A DNA stretch of 64,000 nt, taken from NCBI RefSeq assembly GCF_030812415.1, contig NZ_JAUSST010000002.1, positions 682,001-746,000 on the forward strand, written 5' to 3'. This document shows positions 8,022 to 15,849 of the stretch, in pieces (within the stretch, counting starts at the first letter, position 1; each line of letters begins with the position of its first letter). The notes under the pieces were generated by a model. It worked only from the letters and a program-made list of their open reading frames with translations. It did not search any database and was not told the DNA's origin. A program made the position numbers and the translations under genes. Source of the DNA: Paenibacillus harenae. GTDB lineage: Bacteria; Bacillota; Bacilli; Paenibacillales; Paenibacillaceae.

Positions 8022-10271
8022 ATGATCGTACTGGCGAATGACCGTATTCGCATCGGCATTAGCGAAACGGACGGATCGATCCAAAGCATACTGGACAAAC
8101 GCAAAGGCAAGGAATATATCGGCGACGGGGCGGCGGCAGAGCCGTTCCGCCTCGAATCGGCGAACGGAGTTACGAGCGCTTTCGAGCAATTTCTGTTCCA
8201 GGAGTACCAGGCAGGCGGGAATCAAGAGATGCGCCTGTCGTGGAGCGTATCGGATGGGTTGACGGTTAAGGCGGTCATCGGCATCTCGGACGGTAACGAT
8301 CAGATCGAGTTCCGATGCGAGGCATTAAATGATACGAACGAGATCATCGTCAGCCTGGAATACCCGATCATCGGCGATCTTGGCGCAATCACGGAGGGGG
8401 GCGAAAACGATTGCGTCGCGCACAGCTTCGCGACGGGATTCAAAGTACGCAATCCTTTGAAGCATTTTGAGAAGGACGGTGCGGGCTTGCGGTTCATGCC
8501 ATATCCGGAGAGCTTCTCCGGCGCATCGATGCAGTTCTTCACCTATTACGGTTTAAACGAGGGCGGTCTCTATTTTGCGGCGTTGGACGGGAAAGGTTAT
8601 GCCAAGTGGCTTAATTTCTACAAGAACGACAGCGGCTTGCTTGAAGCGTCCTTTATTCACGGCTGCGAGGATATGGGTGCGGGCAAAGGCATTCGGGCCG
8701 ATTACCCGATCGTCGTAAAGCCGCTCGAAGGACGTGATTGGTACGAGGCTGCCGAACTTTACAAGTCGTGGGCAGAGCGGCAAAGCTGGTGCTCGAAGGG
8801 TAAGCTTATCGACCGGATGGAAGAAGGCAGCTGCAAGTGGCTTCATGAGACGATGGGCGTTGCCACCTTCGGCATTAACGCCGGCTCCGATCGAACCGAG
8901 TGGCTTCGCAAATACCACGAGCATATCCGTACGCCGATGTTCCACATTCTCGGGCCGGATTGGTCGAACGCGCCTCAAACGTTCTATAAAGGATTCCCGG
9001 GAGGATTCGACGACTGGTTCCCGACACGCTTCAACCGGGATAATATCGAGGCGATGAAAGGCTACGGCGATAAATACGCTCCATTCGAGTTTGACTACCT
9101 CTTTCATATGGAGGGGGCTGACGGGGAGCGCGGGAAGGAAGCGGCGCAGAAGTTTCCGGAGAAGGAAAATCTGAAATCGATCGATGCCTACCGATTCCCG
9201 TTTATTTGCCCGGCAGCCGATTATACGCAGCACTTTCATGTAGAGCGGGATTTGACGCTACAGCGCAATGATGATGTAGATTCGATCTATTACGACATAT
9301 CGGCCAATAACATTATGAAAATATGTTTGGACGATTCGCACGGGCATCCGGTAGGCGCGGGAAGGGCGATCAATGAAGCATACCGGCAAAATTATATTCG
9401 TACGAAATCGGCGATGATCGAAGCCGCCGGGCGTTATGTGCCGATGGGCACGGAGATGATGAACGAGACGCTTCTGGATGTGCTCGATTATTACCAGGCC
9501 CGCGCGGGCGGACAGCCGGCGGCGCCGCTTGAGGGCTACCCGCTGCGCGATTTGCTCAAAACCGGCGATGCCGAGCTTATCCCGATGTTCGCTTACGTGT
9601 ATCACGAATACGGTGCCGTGCGGCTGGACGGTTGGGGCAAACTGGTCGAGGAAATCGGCTCGCTATACTATTTTACGGTAGCGCGTACGTATTTATGGGG
9701 CGGCTTGTATGAGCTGAACTATGAATACAGCCCGATGGAAGCGTTGGACGGGCGTGAAAATGCGCCGGAAGAGCACTACTATCCGTTCGAGCCAAGAGGC
9801 TATGCCTTCTCTGCGGAGCGGGCCGATTACCTGGCGCAGTTCGCCGATCTGCGCACGGGAGCTGGCAACAAATATTTGGCCTACGGCATGATGCTGCCTC
9901 CGCTTCATTTTGAGCGCGGTCGCATTAGGGTGGATTGGTTCCACTACAATCACGGTAAGGAAACAAAAGAATACAACGATTCCGGCGAGTTGGAGGTCGA
10001 TGCGATCGTTCACTCCGCTTGGCGCTACAAAGAGGAGAGCGCAGGCTTATTCTTTGCGAACGTAAGCGGCGAAAGCCGCCGGGTTCATGCCGCAGCCGAG
10101 CCGATTCGTAACGGACTTGCCGGCTCTTCGTTCCAGTATGTTCTGCATACGGGCGAGTCGGGTGAAGAAGGCATACCGCTTACGCCTCTGGAAGACGGCT
10201 CCTTCGAGCTGGATATTCCGGCTAGAAGCGTCGTCCTGCTTGAAATCCATTCCTATTATGCAAACGTTTAA
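8022..10271 (+). CDS. uncharacterised glycoside-hydrolase-like protein (DUF6259-like), cytoplasmic
   Basis: This 749-residue protein has no signal peptide. It looks three-layered: an N-terminal beta-sandwich like a mutarotase domain (residues 1-250, beginning LANDRIRIGISETDGSI), a central TIM-barrel region (about 270-600) and a C-terminal beta domain. Within the barrel, DSIYYDISANN (Asp about 424) and PMGTEMMNE (Glu about 478) sit at barrel-strand ends as catalytic acids do in retaining clans, which makes them candidate nucleophile and acid/base. I associate it with DUF6259, with moderate confidence. It starts 16 bases after the permease and ends just before a GH183 gene, so it likely acts on an imported fragment of the same polysaccharide. 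Its linkage specificity cannot be read from sequence; it may cut a bond that GH172, GH183 and GH116 do not. Confidence 0.7.
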   Translation: MIVLANDRIRIGISETDGSIQSILDKRKGKEYIGDGAAAEPFRLESANGVTSAFEQFLFQEYQAGGNQEMRLSWSVSDGLTVKAVIGISDGNDQIEFRCEALNDTNEIIVSLEYPIIGDLGAITEGGENDCVAHSFATGFKVRNPLKHFEKDGAGLRFMPYPESFSGASMQFFTYYGLNEGGLYFAALDGKGYAKWLNFYKNDSGLLEASFIHGCEDMGAGKGIRADYPIVVKPLEGRDWYEAAELYKSWAERQSWCSKGKLIDRMEEGSCKWLHETMGVATFGINAGSDRTEWLRKYHEHIRTPMFHILGPDWSNAPQTFYKGFPGGFDDWFPTRFNRDNIEAMKGYGDKYAPFEFDYLFHMEGADGERGKEAAQKFPEKENLKSIDAYRFPFICPAADYTQHFHVERDLTLQRNDDVDSIYYDISANNIMKICLDDSHGHPVGAGRAINEAYRQNYIRTKSAMIEAAGRYVPMGTEMMNETLLDVLDYYQARAGGQPAAPLEGYPLRDLLKTGDAELIPMFAYVYHEYGAVRLDGWGKLVEEIGSLYYFTVARTYLWGGLYELNYEYSPMEALDGRENAPEEHYYPFEPRGYAFSAERADYLAQFADLRTGAGNKYLAYGMMLPPLHFERGRIRVDWFHYNHGKETKEYNDSGELEVDAIVHSAWRYKEESAGLFFANVSGESRRVHAAAEPIRNGLAGSSFQYVLHTGESGEEGIPLTPLEDGSFELDIPARSVVLLEIHSYYANV

Positions 10272-10272
10272 C
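10259..10272 (+). promoter_or_regulatory. weak LacI-type operator candidate
   Basis: TGCAAACGTTTAAC contains the perfect palindrome AAACGTTT with a central CG and overlaps the stop codon of the preceding gene, as the site at 4673 does. It shares TGNAANCGNTT with the sites at 4673 and 18100 but has three mismatches to the cre consensus. Confidence 0.3.
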
Positions 10273-10343
10273 GTCTTGCAAGCAAAGCATCCGGTCAGAC
10301 CGACATGAACCATAAACATGTGGAGAAGGATGGTGCAAGAAGA

Positions 10344-12293
10344 ATGAGAAAAAAATTGCTTTTGTCATTATTGGTATTCCAATTGGCGTTCTGCTCCCTG
10401 CTCATTGCAACGGCCGAGGCGGTCACGCCGACGAGCTTAGAGATGGTCGCGCGCGTAACAGGGGTTAAGCCGGCAGGAGAGACGATGCCCAATCCGAATC
10501 AGACTGATGTCAACTATCAAATTACCGGGACGGATCTGGGTATCGTCTGGGATAAAGGGGGCGGACAATATTTCGTACTGTTCGGCGATACGAACGGATT
10601 TGGTCCTAACGACTGGCGCAGCAATACGCTTGCTATATCTTCGGATACGAATCTTGCCGACGGCTTGTCCTTCGACACGATGATTCAGGATACGCCGGGA
10701 CATGCCAAAGAGATTTTGCCTTCCAAAAAAATCAATTTCGATGAACAGACCGTTATTCCAACCGCGGGAGTCAGCGTGGGCAACCGTCATTATATCCACT
10801 ATATGTCTGTCAACCATTGGGGCGATGCCGGCGTTTGGCATACCAATTATTCAGGCATCGCTTACTCGGATAATAACGGAGCGACATGGACGAAGCATCC
10901 AACGGCCCGATGGTACAACAATACAACGGCCTGGGATAACAAATTTCAAATGGCCGCCCTCGTCAAGGACAGCGGCTTTGTCTACATGTACACGACGCCG
11001 AACGGACGTTTCGGAGACGTTTATCTGGCTCGCGTATCCGAGAACAGCCTGCTCGATATTAACGCTTACCGTTACTGGGACGGCAACGGCTGGTCAACAA
11101 GCCAATCGTCCGCATATGCGGTCGCGAACGGCGTGGCCGGAGAGCTGTCCGTCGCATACAACTCCCATTTCAAACGCTATATGATGACCTACCTGAACGA
11201 GCATCGCCAAGCTATCGTCATGAGGGATGCGCCGACTCCTGTCGGGCCTTGGAGCGGAGAAAAAATATTGGTTCCAGGCGATTTCACGGGATTGGGGCAA
11301 TATAACGCCTTTATGCACCCCTTGTCTAACAACGGCGCCACGCTCTATTTCATCATGTCTACTTGGTACCCGGATTATAATACGCATCTTATGAAAGCGA
11401 CGCTTTCCGCCGACATGTTCGGCGACAATATCGTAACCGATCCCGGCTTCGAAACGCAGACGCAGACACCGGTCACGGCGCCGTGGCATGTGGCCGGCGA
11501 AGGGGGAATCGATCGAAATCTAGGTCAGGCCCGCACTGGTGAGGATAATGGCTACGTCCGAAACGGCAGCGGCTGGAATGCGATCAAGCAGCGTGTCGTC
11601 GTTCAACCGTTCACGAACTACAGCTTAAAGGGATGGGTCAGAACATCGGGCAATAACAACGACGGGTATTTCGGAGCGCGTGTGCCTAATGACGGCATTG
11701 TTCTCGGCGAGGTTCCGTTTGATTCCTTCGCGAACTATACCGAGCTAACGGTGCAATTCAACTCCGGGGCGAATAATTTTGTCGAGCTGTACACGGGCAT
11801 GTGGGCAAACGGGGATACCTGGGTTCAGATAGACGATGTGAGCCTGGTCAGAGAAGCGAACCTTGTCGGGCACGCCGGCTTCGAATCGCAGCCAACGCCT
11901 ACGGTCAGTTCTCCCTGGAATTTGAACGGTAACGGAGGCATTGACCGGAATACGGGATTCGCCCACACGGGCCTAAACAATGCATTCGCGAGATACGGTA
12001 CCGGCTGGAACGCGGTAAAGCAGGAAGTGTTCGTCGAGAGAAATACGAATTATACGCTGTCCGCGTGGATCCGAACTTCAGCGAACAATAACGGCGGTTA
12101 TTTCGGCGCGAGATTGTTAAACGGAGGCGCGATCCTGAATGAAACGCCGTTCGGCAGCTTATCGGGTTATACGAAGCATACCGTACAGTTCAATTCGGGC
12201 AATGCGCACAGCGTGGAAATCTATGCGGGTATGTGGGCTAACGGCGGGGATACCTGGATACAGGCCGATTCGTTCAGCCTGACCAAAAATTGA
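10344..12293 (+). CDS. secreted GH183 (DUF4185) enzyme with two C-terminal binding-type modules
   Basis: This 649-residue secreted protein has a signal peptide at residues 1-26, ending IATAEA. The DUF4185 catalytic domain spans about 28-360, with ITGTDLG (Asp about 64), VLFGDTNG (Asp about 82), DWRSNTLAISSDT, HYIHYMSVNHWG and VAGELSVAYNS. Two consecutive homologous modules of about 144 residues follow (362-505 and 506-649), described separately. I chose the ATG at 10344 because it directly precedes the basic signal peptide and AAGGATGGTG is well spaced; the in-frame ATG at 10305 would add 13 unlikely residues. It is predicted to be an extracellular endo-D-arabinofuranase that docks on its polymer through the modules. 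Confidence 0.86.
   Translation: MRKKLLLSLLVFQLAFCSLLIATAEAVTPTSLEMVARVTGVKPAGETMPNPNQTDVNYQITGTDLGIVWDKGGGQYFVLFGDTNGFGPNDWRSNTLAISSDTNLADGLSFDTMIQDTPGHAKEILPSKKINFDEQTVIPTAGVSVGNRHYIHYMSVNHWGDAGVWHTNYSGIAYSDNNGATWTKHPTARWYNNTTAWDNKFQMAALVKDSGFVYMYTTPNGRFGDVYLARVSENSLLDINAYRYWDGNGWSTSQSSAYAVANGVAGELSVAYNSHFKRYMMTYLNEHRQAIVMRDAPTPVGPWSGEKILVPGDFTGLGQYNAFMHPLSNNGATLYFIMSTWYPDYNTHLMKATLSADMFGDNIVTDPGFETQTQTPVTAPWHVAGEGGIDRNLGQARTGEDNGYVRNGSGWNAIKQRVVVQPFTNYSLKGWVRTSGNNNDGYFGARVPNDGIVLGEVPFDSFANYTELTVQFNSGANNFVELYTGMWANGDTWVQIDDVSLVREANLVGHAGFESQPTPTVSSPWNLNGNGGIDRNTGFAHTGLNNAFARYGTGWNAVKQEVFVERNTNYTLSAWIRTSANNNGGYFGARLLNGGAILNETPFGSLSGYTKHTVQFNSGNAHSVEIYAGMWANGGDTWIQADSFSLTKN
11427..11858 (+). 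repeat. beta-sandwich module, copy 1 of 2
   Basis: This domain of about 144 residues begins VTDPGFETQ and contains GWNAIKQRVVVQPFTNY, GYFGARVPNDG and TGMWANGDTWVQIDD. The layout, with a paired Trp and ending in a conserved Asp-rich strand, resembles CBM4/9-like carbohydrate-binding domains. Copy 2 follows immediately and a third copy is in the protein at 15850. Confidence 0.7.
11859..12293 (+). repeat. beta-sandwich module, copy 2 of 2
   Basis: This tandem copy of the preceding module has the equivalent segments LVGHAGFESQP, GWNAVKQEVFVERNTNY, GYFGARLLNGG and AGMWANGGDTWIQAD. It ends the protein. Copies 1 and 2 have diverged, so the duplication is not recent. Confidence 0.7.
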
Positions 12294-12317
12294 CAACTAG
12301 AGGAGAGCTGACTAATC

Positions 12318-13310
12318 ATGAAAGCGCTTGTCATTGATAAACCGCATCATGCTTCCGTACAGGAGGTTCCTTACCCGTCGCCGGGACGTGACGAGGTTGT
12401 CATTCGCGTAGAAAGGGTCGGTATTTGCGGGACCGACTTTCATATCTTCGAAGGGGAGTTTCTGTCCCCTTATCCGATTATTCCCGGTCATGAGTTTTCG
12501 GGAACGATCCATGAATGCGGCGTGGGAGTGGAGGGCTTTCGGATCGGCGAGCGGGTAACCGCCGATCCTTCGCTGTTCTGCGGGCGCTGTGCCTATTGCC
12601 TTACGAACCGGGGCAACCAATGCGAGAACTGGGGAGCTCTCGGCAATACCGTGAACGGAAGCATGGCGGAGTTCGTGGCGGTACCGGCGCGGAACGTTAT
12701 CCGAATACCGGACTCGATGTCCTTTGTGACTGCCGCGTTCATCGAGCCGATCGCCTGCGTCGTGCATGCGATGAACAGGCTTCGTCTCAAGGCGGGCGAT
12801 TCCGTGCTTCTGCTTGGCGCGGGAGCGATGGGCCAGCAGCTTGTGCAGACTTTATCCCGGTCCGGCGCATCGCGGCTTACGGTCGTCGACGTATCGGAGA
12901 CCAAGCTTGCGCTCGCAAAGAAGCTTGGGGCAACGGAAACGGTCAACGCGCGGGATAAATCCCGTCTTGCCGGCGTGAAGTTCGACGTCGTCGTCGACGC
13001 GACCGGAATTCCGGCCGTTATCGAGGATGCCTTCTCCTACTTAGGCAAGACGGCGACCTATTTGCAATTCGGCGTTACGCCGAAGGATGCGCGGATCCGT
13101 ATCCATCCATTCGATCTGTATCATAAGGATTGGACGATTTTAGGCTCGATGGCTATCAATAATACGTTCCTGCCCGCATTCGAATGGGTGAAAGAAGGAA
13201 GAATTTTACTGGAGCCGCTCGTGTCTAAAGTCATTTCACTGGAAGAAACCGTCGAATTTCTTGCGAAGCAAAAGGATCCCGAGCTGCTTAAGGTGCAGAT
13301 CGAGCTTTAA
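12318..13310 (+). CDS. zinc-dependent polyol/sugar dehydrogenase (MDR superfamily)
   Basis: This 330-residue medium-chain dehydrogenase has the catalytic zinc segment GICGTDFHIFEGEF with PGHEFSG, the structural-zinc cysteines CGRCAYC, and the Rossmann motif LLLGAGAMGQQ near residue 174. These are typical of sorbitol, threonine and arabinitol dehydrogenases. It lies 24 bases after a secreted GH183 gene and just upstream of the GH116 gene, so it should act on a sugar or polyol released by this pathway, perhaps D-arabinitol, D-arabinose or D-ribulose. The exact substrate cannot be decided from sequence. The ribosome site is AGGAGAG, well spaced from the ATG. Confidence 0.85.
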   Translation: MKALVIDKPHHASVQEVPYPSPGRDEVVIRVERVGICGTDFHIFEGEFLSPYPIIPGHEFSGTIHECGVGVEGFRIGERVTADPSLFCGRCAYCLTNRGNQCENWGALGNTVNGSMAEFVAVPARNVIRIPDSMSFVTAAFIEPIACVVHAMNRLRLKAGDSVLLLGAGAMGQQLVQTLSRSGASRLTVVDVSETKLALAKKLGATETVNARDKSRLAGVKFDVVVDATGIPAVIEDAFSYLGKTATYLQFGVTPKDARIRIHPFDLYHKDWTILGSMAINNTFLPAFEWVKEGRILLEPLVSKVISLEETVEFLAKQKDPELLKVQIEL

Positions 13311-13329
13311 CGTGAAGGGAGTTTTCTTG

Positions 13330-15786
13330 ATGTTTACGAAGGAACAGCTCTATGCCGACAATACGCAGCGCACTTATCCCGGTGAAGCGAAGGAAGCGGC
13401 TTTTCTGCTTGGCGGGATCGGAACAGGCAATATATCCCTCGGCAGCAGGGGCGAACTGAGGGATTTTGAAATTTTCAATCATCCTGCAAAAGGAACCGCC
13501 TTGCCTAATACCTTCTTCGCGATTCGCGTAAAGCCGGAGGAGGGGACAGCGGTTTCCAGGGTGCTGGAGTCGAAGCTTCAGCCGCCGCATTCCTTGTCGC
13601 ACGGCTATCATCCGCTGACAGCCGGCGGATTGCCTCGGCTGGAACGTTCGTCTCTGATTGGCGCATATCCCGTGGCCCGGGTCGCATTCGAGGACGCGAT
13701 GCTTCCGGTCGGCGTGGAGTTGGAGGCGTTCACGCCAATGATCCCGCTTGAGCCGGACGATTCCGGCATACCGGCAGCCGTGTTATCGTATCGGGTTACG
13801 AATACGGGCGGTCAGCGTGTCGAGGTCGTTATTGCAGGCTCTCTCATGAATCCGGTAGGCGGCCTTTCCTACGACCGATTCGGAAACTTGCATCCGGACA
13901 TGACCTGCGGAGGAAACGTAAACGAGTTTAGAAGGGCGGAGGAGGCGTCTGGTTTATATTTGCATTCAGAAAAGTGGGGCACCGGCGATTTACAGTACGG
14001 CAGCCTATCCCTTATGACGACAAACCGGAACGTGACCTATAAACGGGCTTGGCTGAGGGGAGCCTGGTATGATTTTTTGCAGGAATTTTGGGACGATTTC
14101 ACGGAAGACGGACGTTTGAATGATCTCGGATACGATACGCCCTCGGCCGAGCATCGAACGGATACCGGATCGCTTGGCATAATAGAACGGCTTGAGCCCG
14201 GAGAGACGAAAGAATTTCGCTTTATACTGTCTTGGAGCTTTCCGAATCGGATGAACGGCTGGTATGAGCATGTAAGAGATAAGCGTCCCGGAAGGGAAAC
14301 GGTCCGCAATCGTTACGCTGCCCGGTTCGTCGATTCCTGGGAAGCCGGTCAGTATATCATACGCCATTATGAGCGGCTTTACGGCGGCACATTGGCGTTC
14401 CGCGATGCGCTTCACGGGAGCACGCTGCCCGGCTACGTGATTGAAGCGTTGGCCGGAAATTTACCGGTGCTGCGCAGTACGACCTGTTTTTGGCTGGAGG
14501 ACGGACGGTTTTTCGGCTATGAAGGAACGTTTGACGATTTGGGTTCGTGCGAAGGCACCTGCACCCACGTCTGGAACTACGCGCAATCATTAGCCTTTCT
14601 TTACCCGACGCTCGAGCAAAGCATGCGCCGGATCGAGTTTCTGGAAGAGCTTGATGAGAATGGGATGATGGCGTTCCGGGCGATGAAGACGTTCGATTGC
14701 GAATGGCGCTGGGAAGGGGCGAAAGCACCTGCGGCTGCGGACGGCCAGCTGGGCTCTATTATGCGGGTGTACCGCGAATGGAAGCTTTCGGGCGATTCGG
14801 CATTTCTTGCCGAGCTGTGGCCGCATGTGAAGCGTGCGCTTGATTTCGCATTAGCGCATTGGGATCTCGATGGGGACGCGGTATTGGACGGCAAGCAGCA
14901 CAATACGTACGATATTGAATTTTATGGTCCGAATCCGTTGACTGGCTTTATGCTGCTCGGTGCGTTAAAGGCGGCATCGGCAATGGCTGAATCGATGGAT
15001 GACGGCGAGGCGGCGGCCCGTTACAGGCTGCATGAGCAACGAAGCGCGTCGCGCCTTTCCGAGCTGACCTGGAACGGCGAGTATTTCGTCCAGCGTCTCG
15101 ATGACGTCAATGCCCACAAGTACCAGCTCGGTTCGGGATGCTTGGCCGATCAGCTGTTCGGCCAGCAGCTCGCCCATCTGTACGGTCTTGGTTATTTAGC
15201 GGATGAAGAGCCAGTAAAAAGCGCCGTTCAAGCGGTCTATCGCCATAATTTCAAAACCGATTTCAGCAGTCACGCCAATTGCCAGCGCGCTTATGTGCTG
15301 CACGATGAGCAGGGACTGCTGATGTGCACGTGGCCGGAGGGAGGAAGGCCGAAGCTTCCTTTCGTATACTCCGATGAAGTATGGACCGGTGTCGAATATC
15401 ATGTTGCCTCCACCTTGATTTACGAGGGCTTCGCGGACGAGGGCCTCTCAGTGGTTAAGGCCGTACGCGACCGGCATGACGGCTTCCGGAGAAATCCTTG
15501 GAATGAGGTGGAATGCGGTCATCATTACGCGCGTTCGATGGCGAGTTGGGGGCTGCTGATTGCCTTGAGCGGTTTCGAATTCGATATGGCGAATGGGGTC
15601 ATGAAGTTCAATCCGGTTCTGCGGCAGGACGATTTCTCCACATTCTGGAGTACGGGGAAAGGCTGGGGCATCTACAAGCAAACGAAGCACCCTAACACGG
15701 GGGAACTCATCTTTTCGATTGATGTTCTATCTGGCGACATGAGTGGCGTCAGGGTAGAGGCTTGCAGTACTTGGATTGCATTATAA
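13330..15786 (+). CDS. GH116 glycoside hydrolase, candidate exo-beta-D-arabinofuranosidase
   Basis: This 818-residue protein of family GH116 (the glucosylceramidase GBA2 family) has an N-terminal beta-sandwich (about 15-340, starting FLLGGIGTGNISLGSRGEL) and a C-terminal (alpha/alpha)6 barrel. The barrel contains GSCEGTCTHVWNYAQ (Glu about 408; Glu 398 is an alternative nucleophile) and HNTYDIEFYGPNPLTG (Asp about 528, the expected acid/base). It has no signal peptide, so it is cytoplasmic. I chose the ATG at 13330 behind GAAGGGA; the longer frame overlaps the dehydrogenase. GH116 is best known for beta-glucosidases and xylosidases, but an exo-beta-D-arabinofuranosidase acting on mycobacterial arabinan caps has been placed there. 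With GH172 and GH183 around it, that activity is the favoured reading. Confidence 0.88.
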   Translation: MFTKEQLYADNTQRTYPGEAKEAAFLLGGIGTGNISLGSRGELRDFEIFNHPAKGTALPNTFFAIRVKPEEGTAVSRVLESKLQPPHSLSHGYHPLTAGGLPRLERSSLIGAYPVARVAFEDAMLPVGVELEAFTPMIPLEPDDSGIPAAVLSYRVTNTGGQRVEVVIAGSLMNPVGGLSYDRFGNLHPDMTCGGNVNEFRRAEEASGLYLHSEKWGTGDLQYGSLSLMTTNRNVTYKRAWLRGAWYDFLQEFWDDFTEDGRLNDLGYDTPSAEHRTDTGSLGIIERLEPGETKEFRFILSWSFPNRMNGWYEHVRDKRPGRETVRNRYAARFVDSWEAGQYIIRHYERLYGGTLAFRDALHGSTLPGYVIEALAGNLPVLRSTTCFWLEDGRFFGYEGTFDDLGSCEGTCTHVWNYAQSLAFLYPTLEQSMRRIEFLEELDENGMMAFRAMKTFDCEWRWEGAKAPAAADGQLGSIMRVYREWKLSGDSAFLAELWPHVKRALDFALAHWDLDGDAVLDGKQHNTYDIEFYGPNPLTGFMLLGALKAASAMAESMDDGEAAARYRLHEQRSASRLSELTWNGEYFVQRLDDVNAHKYQLGSGCLADQLFGQQLAHLYGLGYLADEEPVKSAVQAVYRHNFKTDFSSHANCQRAYVLHDEQGLLMCTWPEGGRPKLPFVYSDEVWTGVEYHVASTLIYEGFADEGLSVVKAVRDRHDGFRRNPWNEVECGHHYARSMASWGLLIALSGFEFDMANGVMKFNPVLRQDDFSTFWSTGKGWGIYKQTKHPNTGELIFSIDVLSGDMSGVRVEACSTWIAL

Positions 15787-15849
15787 GGGAAATCATTCTA
15801 GAAGGCTGCGGGGTATTGGTCATTCAGACTGACAAGGAGGAATCATGAA

